From NCBI GenBank assembly GCA_947500035.1, contig CANMQP010000027.1:1-34645 (forward strand): DNA of 34,645 nucleotides. Reading direction: 5' to 3'. The translations under genes were made by a program, and so were the position numbers. A model generated the notes under the pieces. The model was not told where the DNA came from and ran no database searches. It saw nothing but the letters and a program-made list of their open reading frames with translations. Below, piece after piece: positions 24,007-32,785 of this stretch. The stretch is from an uncultured Kiloniellaceae bacterium (lineage in GTDB: Bacteria > Pseudomonadota > Alphaproteobacteria > Kiloniellales > Kiloniellaceae). Position 1 is the first letter of the stretch. Each line of letters starts with the position of its first letter.

Positions 24007-25050
24007 TCAGGCTCTGCTGCGACGCCGGAGAGGGCTTGCGGTGGAAATTTCGAAGAGCGCGCGTGAGCAGAGCGTCTGCGCAGGCGCACCGGTCTTCTTA
24101 CATTCCCGCTCAGTCTCCAGAAGCTTTGTTGTCGCGCGCGTCAACTTGCTTTGCGGCCAGGCGCTCGCCTGAGATTTGAACTCGGCGGCGGTTTTCCAGA
24201 AGAGGGGCGGGCGCAGCTTTTTGCTGGCTTCGTCGATGGACAGGCCCTGTCCCATCATGCCGGAGACGAATTGCAGTTTATGGAAATGGCGCGCCACGGC
24301 CCGCAATATCGTCACGGCGTGGCTGCCTTCCAGAAAACTTCGGCTCAGGGTGCGTTCGACCATCGCTAATTTGCCCGACGCGACGCTGAAAGCCAAGTCA
24401 TCCAATGTCAGATCGGCCGTATCGCCGATGCAGGCCGTTGCGTCGGAGAGCTCGATCGTGCCGGGCTCCTGTCCCTTGTAGAGCGCAAGCTTGTCAAGTT
24501 CACGGCGCGTGACCTGACGGTCGCCCCCCAGATTTGCAGCCAGGAAACTGAGGGCATCAGGGCTGACCCCATGACCTTGTTCACGAAGGCTGGCCTGAAT
24601 AATGCCCGGTAGGGAGCGTTGGTCGTCTCTATAGCAGGCAATTGCCGCGCCGGCTTTCTCCGCTTCGAAGAGTTTACGCAGACTTGAACGCGCGGGAAGA
24701 TCGCCGCCTTCAAAGATCAGCAGGGCGTCACCCGGTAGCGCAGCGAAGAAATCCTTGCAGATGGGTGTGATGGCGTCGGTGATGTCGCGGACGCGGACCA
24801 CACGGCGCCCGCCCATCATTGAAATGGCGGCTGCTTCGTCGCTCAGGCGTGCGGGATCATCTTTCAGATCGCCAGCTGTCAGATCGGCCAGCCGGAAAGG
24901 GTCTTTCAGGTCATCGACGACCGTTTTCGCGAGAGTTTCGGCGCGTTCGCGCACCATGCCGCCATCCTGGCCGAAGATCAGAACTGCACGGACGGCAGAA
25001 TCAGGTCTGGAAAGAAATTTATCAGCCTGCGCAGGTGCTATCTTGACCAA
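24007..25050 (-). CDS. holA: DNA polymerase III delta subunit
   Basis: The 347-aa product opens the sliding clamp as part of the clamp loader. It has the delta fold: LIFGQDGGMVRERAETL at the N-terminus, LLIFEGGDLPARSSLRKLFE in the middle, and ANLGGDRQVTRRELDKLALY. The C-terminal collar is Arg/Lys-rich. The start is TTG at 25050 with GGAAG 5 nt upstream; there is no better ATG. It follows lptE by 79 bp on the minus strand, the usual leuS-lptE-holA order. Confidence 0.93.
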   Translation of the reverse strand: MVKIAPAQADKFLSRPDSAVRAVLIFGQDGGMVRERAETLAKTVVDDLKDPFRLADLTAGDLKDDPARLSDEAAAISMMGGRRVVRVRDITDAITPICKDFFAALPGDALLIFEGGDLPARSSLRKLFEAEKAGAAIACYRDDQRSLPGIIQASLREQGHGVSPDALSFLAANLGGDRQVTRRELDKLALYKGQEPGTIELSDATACIGDTADLTLDDLAFSVASGKLAMVERTLSRSFLEGSHAVTILRAVARHFHKLQFVSGMMGQGLSIDEASKKLRPPLFWKTAAEFKSQASAWPQSKLTRATTKLLETERECKKTGAPAQTLCSRALFEISTASPLRRRSRA

Positions 25051-25129
25051 GACTCTTCCAAACTACTTCTGCAGCCTGCCTTCGGGCCGTTCAGGGAGAC
25101 GAAGAAGCGATGATCGCAATCCTGTCGCT

Positions 25130-25702
25130 TCACGATCCCTTGTTTGAGCTAAAATACGCCCCCAACCGGATTCTGATGTCATCCGCGATATCGCGGAGAG
25201 TCCGACTCCGGGCATCGGCTTCTGAAATCGTTGAGGCGAACTGCCGCTCCAGGATATTGTAGCTGCTGATCGAGCGCGATCGGCCGGTTGAGATCGTTTT
25301 CTCGTTGTCGACACGAACGAGCCGATAGTTGGCCACGATCGATAAATCCGCACGGGTTGCTGTTTCGTCGCTCTCAAACGCCAGTTCGCGTATGGATTCT
25401 GTCAGGCGCACTTCGAGCTGATACCTTGGCTCAGACGGTTGACCCGAAGGATTGAGCCGGTCCCGGAGAAGATTATGCATTTCCTGGCCGGCGCGGTCGG
25501 ACAGCGGCGCGATACGTATGGCCGCCAACTCATCCAGCGTTGATGCTTGAATGGCTTGCGGGCCGCCCCCGTTACCCGCCGGTGGTCCGGCGTTACGGTT
25601 ATTCAAAGGCTGAAAGCCGCAACCCGCAAGGCTCAGGCAAATGATCATTGCCGCGCAGGGAAAAAAGCTTCGTTTCGTTACCGGAATAACCGAAATCCGC
25701 AT
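25130..25702 (-). CDS. lptE: LPS-assembly lipoprotein LptE
   Basis: The 190-aa outer-membrane lipoprotein plugs the LptD barrel for lipopolysaccharide insertion. The signal ends in LSLAGC with lipid Cys28, followed by GFQPL, typical of LptE. The middle has YQLEVRLTES and LVRVDNEKTISTGRSRSISSYN. The ATG at 25702 starts the signal peptide; the longer frame to 25753 starts from TTG and overlaps the leuS intergenic edge. It lies 40 bp after leuS and before holA, the conserved context, which makes the assignment firm despite low sequence conservation. Confidence 0.9.
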   Translation of the reverse strand: MRISVIPVTKRSFFPCAAMIICLSLAGCGFQPLNNRNAGPPAGNGGGPQAIQASTLDELAAIRIAPLSDRAGQEMHNLLRDRLNPSGQPSEPRYQLEVRLTESIRELAFESDETATRADLSIVANYRLVRVDNEKTISTGRSRSISSYNILERQFASTISEADARSRTLRDIADDIRIRLGAYFSSNKGS

Positions 25703-25742
25703 AAGCTCTGCGCCCCACAAGCTGCCGGTCCGTGACTTTGCA

Positions 25743-28319
25743 CTATACGACAATATTCACCACCCTGTTTTTAACGATTATGAACTTGCGTATTTCTTTG
25801 CCGTCAATCGCCCGCTGAACGCCCGGCTCAGCAAGCGCGGCTGTACGGATGGCGTCTTCAGTCTCATCCAAAGGCACAGTGATGGTCGCCCGCAGCTTGC
25901 CGTTCACCTGCACGGGAAGAGTCAGAGTCTCTTCTTTTATCAGGGAACTTTCCGCGACAGGCCAAGGCTGATCAACCAACAGCGTGTCGTGACCTAAGCG
26001 TTGCCAGAGTTCCTCCGCCAGATGGGGCATCATCGGACCAAAGAGCCGGACCAGAACCTCGAAGGCTTCGCGGCGGGCCCACAGCATATCCGCGCCCGTG
26101 CCGCTCGAACTGGTCAAGCCGTTCGTGAGCTCATACAACTTCGCCACGGCCCGGTTAAACCTGAATTGCTCGATCGCATCCGTTACATCGGTGATGGTTT
26201 TGTGGGTCGTGCGGCGCATATCGGCTGCACCGGCGCCCAGTGAAGCGGGAGCTGCGGAGCCTGCGGCGGGCAGGGAGGCTACATCCTCGGTGATCAGCCG
26301 CCAGAGGCGCTGTACAAAACGCCAGGCACCCTCCACGCCGGCTTCCGTCCATTCCATATCGCGCTCGGGCGGACTGTCGGACAGCATGAACCAGCGGGCG
26401 GTATCGGCCCCGTAGGTGCCGATGATCTCCGTGGGATCAATGGTGTTCTTTTTCGACTTGCTCATTTTGATGGAGCGGCCGATCGAGACTGGTTTGCCGG
26501 ACGCCGTGACCGGATTTCCCGCATCATCCCGGCGCAGATCCGTTGGCTGAAGCCAGTTTCCGGCATCATCCTGGTAGGTCTCGTGACAGACCATGCCCTG
26601 GGTAAAGAGACCTTCGAAGGGCTCCTCCAGATCCAGATAGCCGCAGCGCTTCAAGGCCCTGGTGAAGAACCTGGAATAAAGCAGATGCAAGACGGCATGC
26701 TCTACGCCGCCGATGTACTGATCGACAGGCAGCCAATAATCGACGGCCTGCCGGTCCATCGCATTTTCGGAGCGTGGCGAGCAGAAACGGGCGAAATACC
26801 AGGATGACTCTGTGAAGGTGTCGAATGTGTCGGTTTCACGCTGCGCCGCTTTACCGCAGGACGGGCAGTTGGTGTGTTTCCAGGTCGGGTGATGGTCCAG
26901 TGGATTGCCGGGCTTGTCAAAAGAGACGTCGGTGGGCAGCTCCACGGGCAAACTTGATTCCGGTACCGGAACGACACCGCAGTCATCACAGTGAATGACA
27001 GGGATGGGGCAGCCCCAGTAGCGTTGGCGCGACACACCCCAATCGCGCAGCCGGAACTGAACGGTCCCGGTTCCGGCTTTAAGGGACTCCAGTTCCTCAA
27101 TGACCCGGCGCTTCGCTTCTTCCACGCCCAGACCGTCCAAAAAGCGCGAATTGAAGATGCTGCCGTCGCCGACATAGGCTTCGCTCCCGACAGTAAATTC
27201 TGCAGGGTCTGCCTGAGGGGGCAACACGACCGGCGTAACGTTCAGGTCGTATTTTCGGGCAAAATCCAGATCCCGTTGATCGTGAGCCGGGCAGCCGAAA
27301 ATCGCGCCTGTGCCGTATTCCATCAGCACGAAATTAGCAATGAAAACAGGCAGTTCAATCTCCGGCGCCAAGGGGTGGCGAACCTTCAATCCCGTGTCGT
27401 ATCCCAGCTTCTCGGCCTTCTCGATGGCCTCTTCACTGGTGCCCAGGCGGTTGCACTCGGCGACGAAGGCCGCCGCTTTTTCGTCACGGCCGCAAAAGTC
27501 TGTGGCAAGGGGGTGATTGGGTGACAGGGCGCAAAACGAAGCGCCGAACAGGGTGTCTGGGCGGGTGGTGAAAACCTTGATTTCGCTCTCGGTGGCGGTC
27601 GCGCCGGGTTCCGTGAAGGGGAAGCGCACGCGCGCGCCCTCGGAACGCCCGATCCAGTTGTGCTGCATCACGCGCACTTTTTCCGGCCAGCGCTCCAGGG
27701 TCTGAAGATCATCCAGCAAGTCGTCCGCGAATTCGGTGATCTTGAAGACCCATTGCGGCAGTTTGCGCTTTTCGACCAAGGCATTGGACCGCCAGCCCCG
27801 GCCGTCAATCACCTGTTCGTTGGCCAGGACCGTGTGATCGACCGGGTCCCAGTTGACCCAGGACTCCTTGCGGTAAACAAGGCCGGCTTTCAGGAAATCC
27901 AGGAACATCTTCTGTTCGTGGCGGTAATATCCCGGATGACAGGTCGCGATCTCACGTGACCAATCAAGCGAGAGCCCCATGGTCTTGAGTTGATCGCGCA
28001 TGATCGCGATGTTTTCGTAGGTCCAGTCTCCCGGCGGAACTTTCTTTTCGATTGCCGCGTTCTCCGCCGGCAGGCCGAAGGCGTCCCAGCCCATCGGGTG
28101 CAGCACGTTAAAGCCGCGGGCACGCTTATAGCGGGCGATCACATCGCCGATCGTGTAGTTGCGGACATGTCCCATATGGATGCGTCCAGAGGGATAGGGA
28201 AACATCTCAAGGACATAGTACTTGGGGTTGGACCGGTCTTCCGTGACGGCAAAACACGCGGCGTCGTCCCAGGCGCGCTGCCATTTGATCTCGGTTTCCT
28301 TGGCGTTATAGCGGGTCAT
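25743..28319 (-). CDS. leuS: Leucyl-tRNA synthetase
   Basis: The 858-aa class I synthetase charges tRNA-Leu. The HIGH-type motif [15 protein letters not shown] is at 41-55 and KMSKSKKN near residue 620. The CP1 editing domain with its Thr-rich segment ([10 protein letters not shown]) is intact. A Cys-rich stretch (HCDDCGVVP ... NCPSCGKA) is the zinc-type insertion. Length is normal. First gene of the minus-strand run with lptE and holA. Confidence 0.98.
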   Translation of the reverse strand: MTRYNAKETEIKWQRAWDDAACFAVTEDRSNPKYYVLEMFPYPSGRIHMGHVRNYTIGDVIARYKRARGFNVLHPMGWDAFGLPAENAAIEKKVPPGDWTYENIAIMRDQLKTMGLSLDWSREIATCHPGYYRHEQKMFLDFLKAGLVYRKESWVNWDPVDHTVLANEQVIDGRGWRSNALVEKRKLPQWVFKITEFADDLLDDLQTLERWPEKVRVMQHNWIGRSEGARVRFPFTEPGATATESEIKVFTTRPDTLFGASFCALSPNHPLATDFCGRDEKAAAFVAECNRLGTSEEAIEKAEKLGYDTGLKVRHPLAPEIELPVFIANFVLMEYGTGAIFGCPAHDQRDLDFARKYDLNVTPVVLPPQADPAEFTVGSEAYVGDGSIFNSRFLDGLGVEEAKRRVIEELESLKAGTGTVQFRLRDWGVSRQRYWGCPIPVIHCDDCGVVPVPESSLPVELPTDVSFDKPGNPLDHHPTWKHTNCPSCGKAAQRETDTFDTFTESSWYFARFCSPRSENAMDRQAVDYWLPVDQYIGGVEHAVLHLLYSRFFTRALKRCGYLDLEEPFEGLFTQGMVCHETYQDDAGNWLQPTDLRRDDAGNPVTASGKPVSIGRSIKMSKSKKNTIDPTEIIGTYGADTARWFMLSDSPPERDMEWTEAGVEGAWRFVQRLWRLITEDVASLPAAGSAAPASLGAGAADMRRTTHKTITDVTDAIEQFRFNRAVAKLYELTNGLTSSSGTGADMLWARREAFEVLVRLFGPMMPHLAEELWQRLGHDTLLVDQPWPVAESSLIKEETLTLPVQVNGKLRATITVPLDETEDAIRTAALAEPGVQRAIDGKEIRKFIIVKNRVVNIVV

Positions 28320-28523
28320 TGGTCTATCTGTCGGTTTGCGCTTTGCAACTCGCGTTTCTTTGAGAGAGTGGTTGCATCAAGAGCTAAAGCTTGTGAATGA
28401 GGCTTAGGGGCTCGCAATTCCATTGAAGACTGCAGGGGCAGGGGGCAATGATACGGGGCCGCTCAAGCGCGGGGCATTCGACCGGCTTGTCGAGCGGCCT
28501 GCGCCGGATGCTGCCACGCGCGG

Positions 28524-29078
28524 TTACTGAATGGATGCGATGCGGAGCTGGCGCGCCCGGGTAAGGATCGCGTTCTCTAGATCCGCGGATGTTTCCGCGC
28601 GCACGTCCGCGTCGACCCAGGCTCCGCTGCCGTTCTGGACCTGCCGGAAAACCGAGGCGCGAATACCGTCGGCGCGCAGATCACGTCCCAAAATAAAGAC
28701 ATTGAGTTTGACGCGCTCGGCCTTGGTTTCCGGTGGCGAATACCAGTCGGTGATGATGACTCCACCAAAGGGATCGGCAGATGCGAGGGGCATGAAGGAA
28801 ATGGTGTCCAAAGACGCTCGCCAAAGGAAACTGTTTACGCCGATGCCACTGCCGCCAGCTTGAGGGTTTTGGTCGGAATTCCCGAAAAGTTGCAAGCCTT
28901 CACCGCCGAAGATGCTTTCCCGGCTCTCGTAGGTCCCACCGCCGCGGTCCCCGCTGCTGCGCGGATATGTCGTTTCTGGATCGGCATATTGACAGGCTGC
29001 CGTGGACAGCAAAAAAAGACCTGCCGCAACTGCCGCAAGTATCCGCAAGCCGGAGGGCGATTGAGTTGCTCTGGGCAT
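28524..29078 (-). CDS. DUF3576 domain-containing lipoprotein
   Basis: The 184-aa protein has a signal peptide ending in LLSTAAC (lipid Cys29). The body carries GIGVNSFLWRASLDTISFMPLASADPFGG and TDWY, the pattern of the alphaproteobacterial DUF3576 family. Function is unknown; an outer-membrane or periplasmic role is inferred. GAGGA lies 9 nt upstream of the ATG. It precedes leuS by 204 bp, the usual neighbour of that family. The 28457-28499 stretch in between holds an 8-bp GC-rich inverted repeat without a T-run. Confidence 0.88.
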   Translation of the reverse strand: MPRATQSPSGLRILAAVAAGLFLLSTAACQYADPETTYPRSSGDRGGGTYESRESIFGGEGLQLFGNSDQNPQAGGSGIGVNSFLWRASLDTISFMPLASADPFGGVIITDWYSPPETKAERVKLNVFILGRDLRADGIRASVFRQVQNGSGAWVDADVRAETSADLENAILTRARQLRIASIQ

Positions 29079-29494
29079 GACTTTTCCTCGAGTCCTTCTA
29101 CTGAATTCGCGCTGATGAGATTAAGGAATCGTTTAAACCACGCAGATCATTGAAGGTCAAGAAAGCTCGCTCACCAGGGCTGATGCGAGCTGCGCCTTGA
29201 GAGCGGGTATCAGAACGATAGATGCCCTCGCCGGCGACGAGGGCGATGGAGCGACTGCCGGCCATGACGGCTCCAGGTTAGTCCTGGATGTCCGCCTTTC
29301 TTTCTCATTTCCGGGCCTCATGGCTACGGCTTTTGCCTCTTGAGCGATCTGGAGGGAATTTGCCATGACTCCCGTATGACGGATGCCGGCAGCCATAGCC
29401 TACGGCGCAAGGCTGACAGGCAAAGGCGATCCGAATTCCGTATTCTGCAGCGGCTCGTTTTTTTTCAAATTTACGCTTGAATCCAGCGCCCGAT

Positions 29495-29510
29495 ATCACA
29501 CGTAAGTGAT
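29495..29510. repeat. ATCAC-N6-GTGAT dyad upstream of porin 1
   Basis: ATCAC and GTGAT form a 5-bp inverted repeat around ACGTAA; the 7-mer GTGATTG overlaps its right arm. The same half-site recurs 80 bp downstream, suggesting operators for one regulator (inference). Confidence 0.35.
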
Positions 29511-29572
29511 TGACTTCACACCGAGTTGATTGATTGTCAACGAGCGTGAGGGATTAACGTGGCGGTGAGGAT

Positions 29573-29595
29573 GGCAATCACAGAGCGTGATTGCC
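29573..29595. repeat. 9-bp perfect inverted repeat upstream of porin 1
   Basis: GGCAATCAC and GTGATTGCC pair perfectly around AGAGC, about 130 bp before the porin start. No T-run follows. The half-site CAATCAC/GTGATTG also occurs at 29506-29512. A dimeric operator or an RNA hairpin in a long leader is possible. Confidence 0.5.
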
Positions 29596-29683
29596 GGGAT
29601 TTCTGCTGCACGCCGTTGGCGTAGACCTGTTTCTTCGGCTTGCGCGCATGGTTCTGAGCAGGAATTTCCACTTATCAGAGCAC

Positions 29684-29704
29684 GTTACGCAATCTTGCGG
29701 TAAC
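29684..29704 (+). promoter_or_regulatory. Hairpin before the porin 1 ribosome binding site
   Basis: GTTAC (29684-29688) pairs with GTAAC (29700-29704), with GC and GC continuing the stem past one bulged base, loop AATCTT. It ends exactly 7 nt before AGGGG, as does the matching hairpin at porin 2. Confidence 0.5.
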
Positions 29705-29723
29705 TCGATCTAGGGGTAAATTT

Positions 29724-30815
29724 ATGAGAAACAGACTTCTTGGCTGTTCAGCGCTTGTCGCTGCCGGTGTGCTGGTTGCACCTGCAGTGCAGGCGGAGGA
29801 ACCCATCCAGTTGGGTGTCGGCGGTTTCATGGAGCAGTACTTCGGGTACGGCTCCTCCGATATAGATGATCGCGATCACTTCGATCAAAAGTCGGATTCC
29901 GAGATCATCTTTTCCGGTTCAACCACACTGGACAACGGCATTCAGTTCGGTGTGAACGTCCAGCTCGAGGGTAACTCCCAGGGCCTCGGCAATGACGCTA
30001 ACGGCGACACGATCGATGAATCCTATGCCTTCATCGAGGGTGATTTCGGTCGTGTCCTGCTGGGTTCCGAGAATTCGGCTGGGTATCTGATGTCCATGGA
30101 AGCGCCGAATGTGGGTATCGGCATCAACTCCGGTGACCAGGGTGACTGGGTGCCGGTCGAGTCGGATGCCAATCTTGCCGCCCGCGGGACTCTTGGGGCG
30201 ACCACCCTCGAAAACGCAGCCGTGAACGACGTCAACCGTCTGACCTATTTCACGCCGCGTTTCTCCGGCCTTCAGGGCGGTATCTCCTACACACCCGATG
30301 CCGAAGAAGACGACAATACCCAGCCAAGCGAAAACGCTGAGTTCCACGACGGCATCGATGTTGGCATCAACTTCGTGGAGAGTTTCGGTGGATTCGATGT
30401 AGAGGCTTTCGGCCGTTACGGCATCGCCAGCAATGATGCGGCGGGCGGTGACGATCCGGAAGTTTTCGGTGCCGGATTCGCGGTCGGGTACGCTGGTTTT
30501 ACGGTCGGCGGTTCATACGGCCAGCAAGACGAAGCTGGCGAGAATGAAGGCCAGGCTTGGGACGCGGGTGTGTCTTACGAGACCGGTCCTTGGGGTGTTT
30601 CACTTTCTTACTTCTATGGTGAAGCGGAAGGCTCAACGGCCAGCGGCGATGAAGAACTTCAGACCATTGAAGCTGCGGCCAGTTATGCGCTTGGCCCAGG
30701 CATCAAAGTCGTCGGTTCCGTTGGATACAATGACTTTGAGGACGACGAGTCCGGTGCTGCAGACGACAGCAACGACGGATACTGGGTCGTTACCGGCATC
30801 AAGCTCTCGTTCTAA
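29724..30815 (+). CDS. Outer-membrane porin, paralogue 1
   Basis: The 363-aa protein has a cleavable signal (RNRLLGCSALVAAGVLVAPAVQA, cleavage after about residue 24). It is followed by amphipathic beta strands alternating with acidic, Gly/Asn-rich loops, and ends in IKLSF, the terminal Phe needed for barrel insertion. It resembles general Gram-negative porins of alphaproteobacteria; substrate unknown. Acidic loops dominate (for example NDFEDDESGAADDSNDGYW), which suits a saline habitat or cation selectivity (inference). It is a tandem paralogue of the gene at 31399, with which it shares most of its N-terminal half. Confidence 0.92.
   Translation: MRNRLLGCSALVAAGVLVAPAVQAEEPIQLGVGGFMEQYFGYGSSDIDDRDHFDQKSDSEIIFSGSTTLDNGIQFGVNVQLEGNSQGLGNDANGDTIDESYAFIEGDFGRVLLGSENSAGYLMSMEAPNVGIGINSGDQGDWVPVESDANLAARGTLGATTLENAAVNDVNRLTYFTPRFSGLQGGISYTPDAEEDDNTQPSENAEFHDGIDVGINFVESFGGFDVEAFGRYGIASNDAAGGDDPEVFGAGFAVGYAGFTVGGSYGQQDEAGENEGQAWDAGVSYETGPWGVSLSYFYGEAEGSTASGDEELQTIEAAASYALGPGIKVVGSVGYNDFEDDESGAADDSNDGYWVVTGIKLSF
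29928..30016 (+). repeat. 89-bp tract identical to porin 2
   Basis: These 89 bases are identical to 31613-31701 in the second porin, while flanking bases differ mostly at silent positions. See the paired copy. Confidence 0.85.
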
Positions 30816-30965
30816 TCCAAGTTTCGGCCTGTGCGGCTTTATTATTGACTGGGCCCAAGATTGTGATGGGCCCACAGTAGGACGGGCTTAAAATTACATG
30901 CGGTCGGCGTCGCTAGGTTTGCTGTTGACGTGTTTACCTCAGCAAGCGGCGCTGGGATGAGATTG

Positions 30966-31002
30966 AAAAGGGGCGGCTCAGGCTGCTCCTTTTCTCGTTT
31001 TT
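30966..31002 (+). terminator. Rho-independent terminator after porin 1
   Basis: A 12-bp stem (two G-T pairs) from AAAAGGGGCGGC to GCTGCTCCTTTT around TCAG is followed by CTCGTTTTT. It lies 150 bp after the stop, a long 3' untranslated region. Confidence 0.85.
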
Positions 31003-31358
31003 GCGGTTCGGGGAGACCTGTGTCATCTGAGGCAGTGCTTCTTTGCAACAGCGTCGTTGGACGCGGCGGCGGCGGCAGAAAAGCCAGATTTTCCGCCAAA
31101 TTTTATGACTACGTCTCTCGTTAAGACCGGCTCAATGCGAAATTCGTCTGTGGTAATTTCGCCACAGCATTGCGAAAATGTCACGTCGGAGTGCGAGTTC
31201 GAGTTGACCAATTAACCGTTTCAACTAATCTCCGCTCGTCTTCGCCGGTTGGTGGAGGTCATTGTTGTGGTTTTGACCCTTTGATTCATTGGCTTGGTGT
31301 TTTTTCCTCAGGTTGGGTATCGGGATAAGGATCATAAACCTCAGCAAGACAAAATTAC

Positions 31359-31376
31359 GTTTACCAAATTGGTAAC
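31359..31376 (+). promoter_or_regulatory. Hairpin before the porin 2 ribosome binding site
   Basis: TTACC and GGTAA pair around AAATT, with a closing G-C past one bulged T. It ends 7 nt before AGGGG, exactly as at porin 1, although the stem and loop bases differ. Confidence 0.5.
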
Positions 31377-31398
31377 TCAAATTAGGGGTTAACTTTCT

Positions 31399-32487
31399 AT
31401 GAAAAAGATCCTTCTTGGAAGCACCGCACTTGTTGCTGCCGGTATGATGGTAGCACCTGCAGTGCACGCTGAAGATCCCATTCAGTTGGGTGTCGGCGGC
31501 TTCATGGAGCAGTACTTCGGTTACGGCTCTTCCGACATCGACGACCGCGATCACTTTGACCAGAAGTCTGACACGGAAATCATCTTCTCCGGTTCGACCA
31601 CTCTGGACAACGGCATTCAGTTCGGTGTGAACGTCCAGCTCGAGGGTAACTCCCAGGGCCTCGGCAATGACGCTAACGGCGACACGATCGACGAATCCTA
31701 CGCCTTCATCGAAGGCGACTTCGGTCGCGTTCTGCTGGGTTCCGAGAACTCTGCAGGTTACATCATGGGCGTTGCTGCTCCGAACGTAGGTATCGGCATC
31801 AACTCCGGTGACCAGGCCGACTGGGTACCTGCCGACTCCGACGCCGGTCAGTTCCGTGCTCCTCTCGGCGCGACGTCGCTCGAGAACGCGGCGGTCAACG
31901 ATGCGAACCGTCTGACTTACTTCACGCCGCGTTTCTCCGGCCTGCAGGGCGGTATCTCCTACACGCCAGACGCTGGTGAAGACACCAATACACAGCCGGA
32001 CGAAAATTCCGAATACCATGACGGCATTGACGTTGGCTTGAACTTCACCGAGAGCTTCGGCGGTTTCGACGTAGCTGCATCTGCCCGTTACGGCATTGCA
32101 AGCAACGACGCCACTGGCGGTGACGATCCCAACGTCTACGGTGCTGGCCTTAACATCGGCTTCGCTGGCTTCACGGTTGGTGGTTCTTACGCTCAGCAGG
32201 AAGATGCCGGTGCGAACGAAGGGCAGTCCTTCGACATTGGTGCTTCTTACGGAACTGGCCCCTGGGGCGTTTCGCTTACCTACTTCAACGGTGAAGCCGA
32301 AGGTGCCGCCGGTGGTGGTGACGAAGAACTTCAGACCATTGAAGCTGCTGCCAGCTACGCGCTTGGCCCGGGCATCAAGGTTATCGGTTCCGTTGGTTGG
32401 AATGACTTTGACGACGATGAGTCCGGTGCTGACGACGACAGCAACGATGGCTACTGGGTCGTTACCGGTATTAAACTCAGCTTCTAA
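31399..32487 (+). CDS. Outer-membrane porin, paralogue 2
   Basis: The 362-aa protein is a close paralogue of the porin at 29724. It has a signal peptide (KKILLGSTALVAAGMMVAPAVHA), the same strand and loop order, and the terminal IKLSF. Codons look more biased than in the first copy (more TAC, AAC, GAC, GGT/GGC where the other has TAT, AAT, GGG), suggesting higher expression. Differences cluster in loops such as those near residues 140-160 and 190-205. AGGGG lies 10 nt before the ATG, followed by a strong terminator. Substrate unknown. Confidence 0.93.
   Translation: MKKILLGSTALVAAGMMVAPAVHAEDPIQLGVGGFMEQYFGYGSSDIDDRDHFDQKSDTEIIFSGSTTLDNGIQFGVNVQLEGNSQGLGNDANGDTIDESYAFIEGDFGRVLLGSENSAGYIMGVAAPNVGIGINSGDQADWVPADSDAGQFRAPLGATSLENAAVNDANRLTYFTPRFSGLQGGISYTPDAGEDTNTQPDENSEYHDGIDVGLNFTESFGGFDVAASARYGIASNDATGGDDPNVYGAGLNIGFAGFTVGGSYAQQEDAGANEGQSFDIGASYGTGPWGVSLTYFNGEAEGAAGGGDEELQTIEAAASYALGPGIKVIGSVGWNDFDDDESGADDDSNDGYWVVTGIKLSF
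31613..31701 (+). repeat. 89-bp tract identical to porin 1
   Basis: Identical to 29928-30016. Silent differences begin immediately on both sides, pointing to a recent local exchange between the copies. Confidence 0.85.
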
Positions 32488-32508
32488 GAGTTTTACCTTA
32501 CAGATTGG

Positions 32509-32535
32509 GGGGAGCGGAAAACCGCTCCCCTTTTT
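32509..32535 (+). terminator. Rho-independent terminator after porin 2
   Basis: GGGGAGCGG and CCGCTCCCC form a perfect 9-bp stem around AAAA, followed by five T, 21 bp past the stop codon. Confidence 0.95.
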
Positions 32536-32741
32536 CTATGCTCCGCCGGGTCCTCCGTTCGGCGGATTTTTTGTGTCCAAATCGCGCTTGGAACCAAGCC
32601 TTCGGTCACTGCTGCTCAGTAGGGTGCTGCATAGCTTTTCAGCTTGTTTCCGGCGCAAAAGCACCACTTAATGCTCTTCCAATTCTCTTTCGTGAATACT
32701 GCGGCAACGAAGCGATCTGGCCGGAACGCGGGATGTCCGTT

Positions 32742-32777
32742 CAGGAATCAGGCCAGGAATCAGGCCAGGAATCAGGA
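32742..32777 (+). repeat. Three 12-bp tandem repeats at the sulfotransferase ribosome binding site
   Basis: CAGGAATCAGGC occurs twice and a third copy ends in A. The array ends 8 bp before the ATG, so its last copy supplies the AGGA used as ribosome binding site, with further AGGA copies upstream. Confidence 0.85.
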
Positions 32778-32785
32778 CCGATAAC

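Larger units (their letters stand above)
29079..29723. other. 645-bp gene-free gap between the DUF3576 gene and the first porin
   Basis: No gene is supported. It contains a GC hairpin at 29224-29244 (GCCCTCG/CGAGGGC), ATCAC/GTGAT dyads near 29500 and 29585, and the hairpin at the porin ribosome binding site. TTGACT at 29510-29515 is a possible -35 but no good -10 follows. A small minus-strand frame (29157-29396) has no recognisable content. Confidence 0.4.
30816..31398. other. 583-bp gap between the two porins
   Basis: No gene is supported. It holds two TGGGCCCA palindromes 9 bp apart (30850-30857, 30867-30874), the porin 1 terminator, a CTGTGG/CCACAG hairpin at 31148-31167, and the porin 2 leader. 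TTGACC at 31204 and at 31273 are weak -35 candidates without a good -10. Since a terminator precedes it, porin 2 should have its own promoter here. Confidence 0.5.

Noticed and set aside
28457-28499. GGCCGCTC/GAGCGGCC inverted repeat between the DUF3576 gene and leuS
   Set aside because: The arms are 27 bases apart, GC-rich, and without a T-run; chance pairing in GC-rich DNA is likely.
29157-29396. 79-codon minus-strand frame in the gap before porin 1
   Set aside because: Low-complexity Ala/Ser/Pro content, no ribosome binding site, no family resemblance.
31225-32019. 264-codon open frame antisense to porin 2
   Set aside because: Its sequence mirrors the porin codons (the same frame also appears antisense to porin 1), with no own motifs or ribosome binding site.
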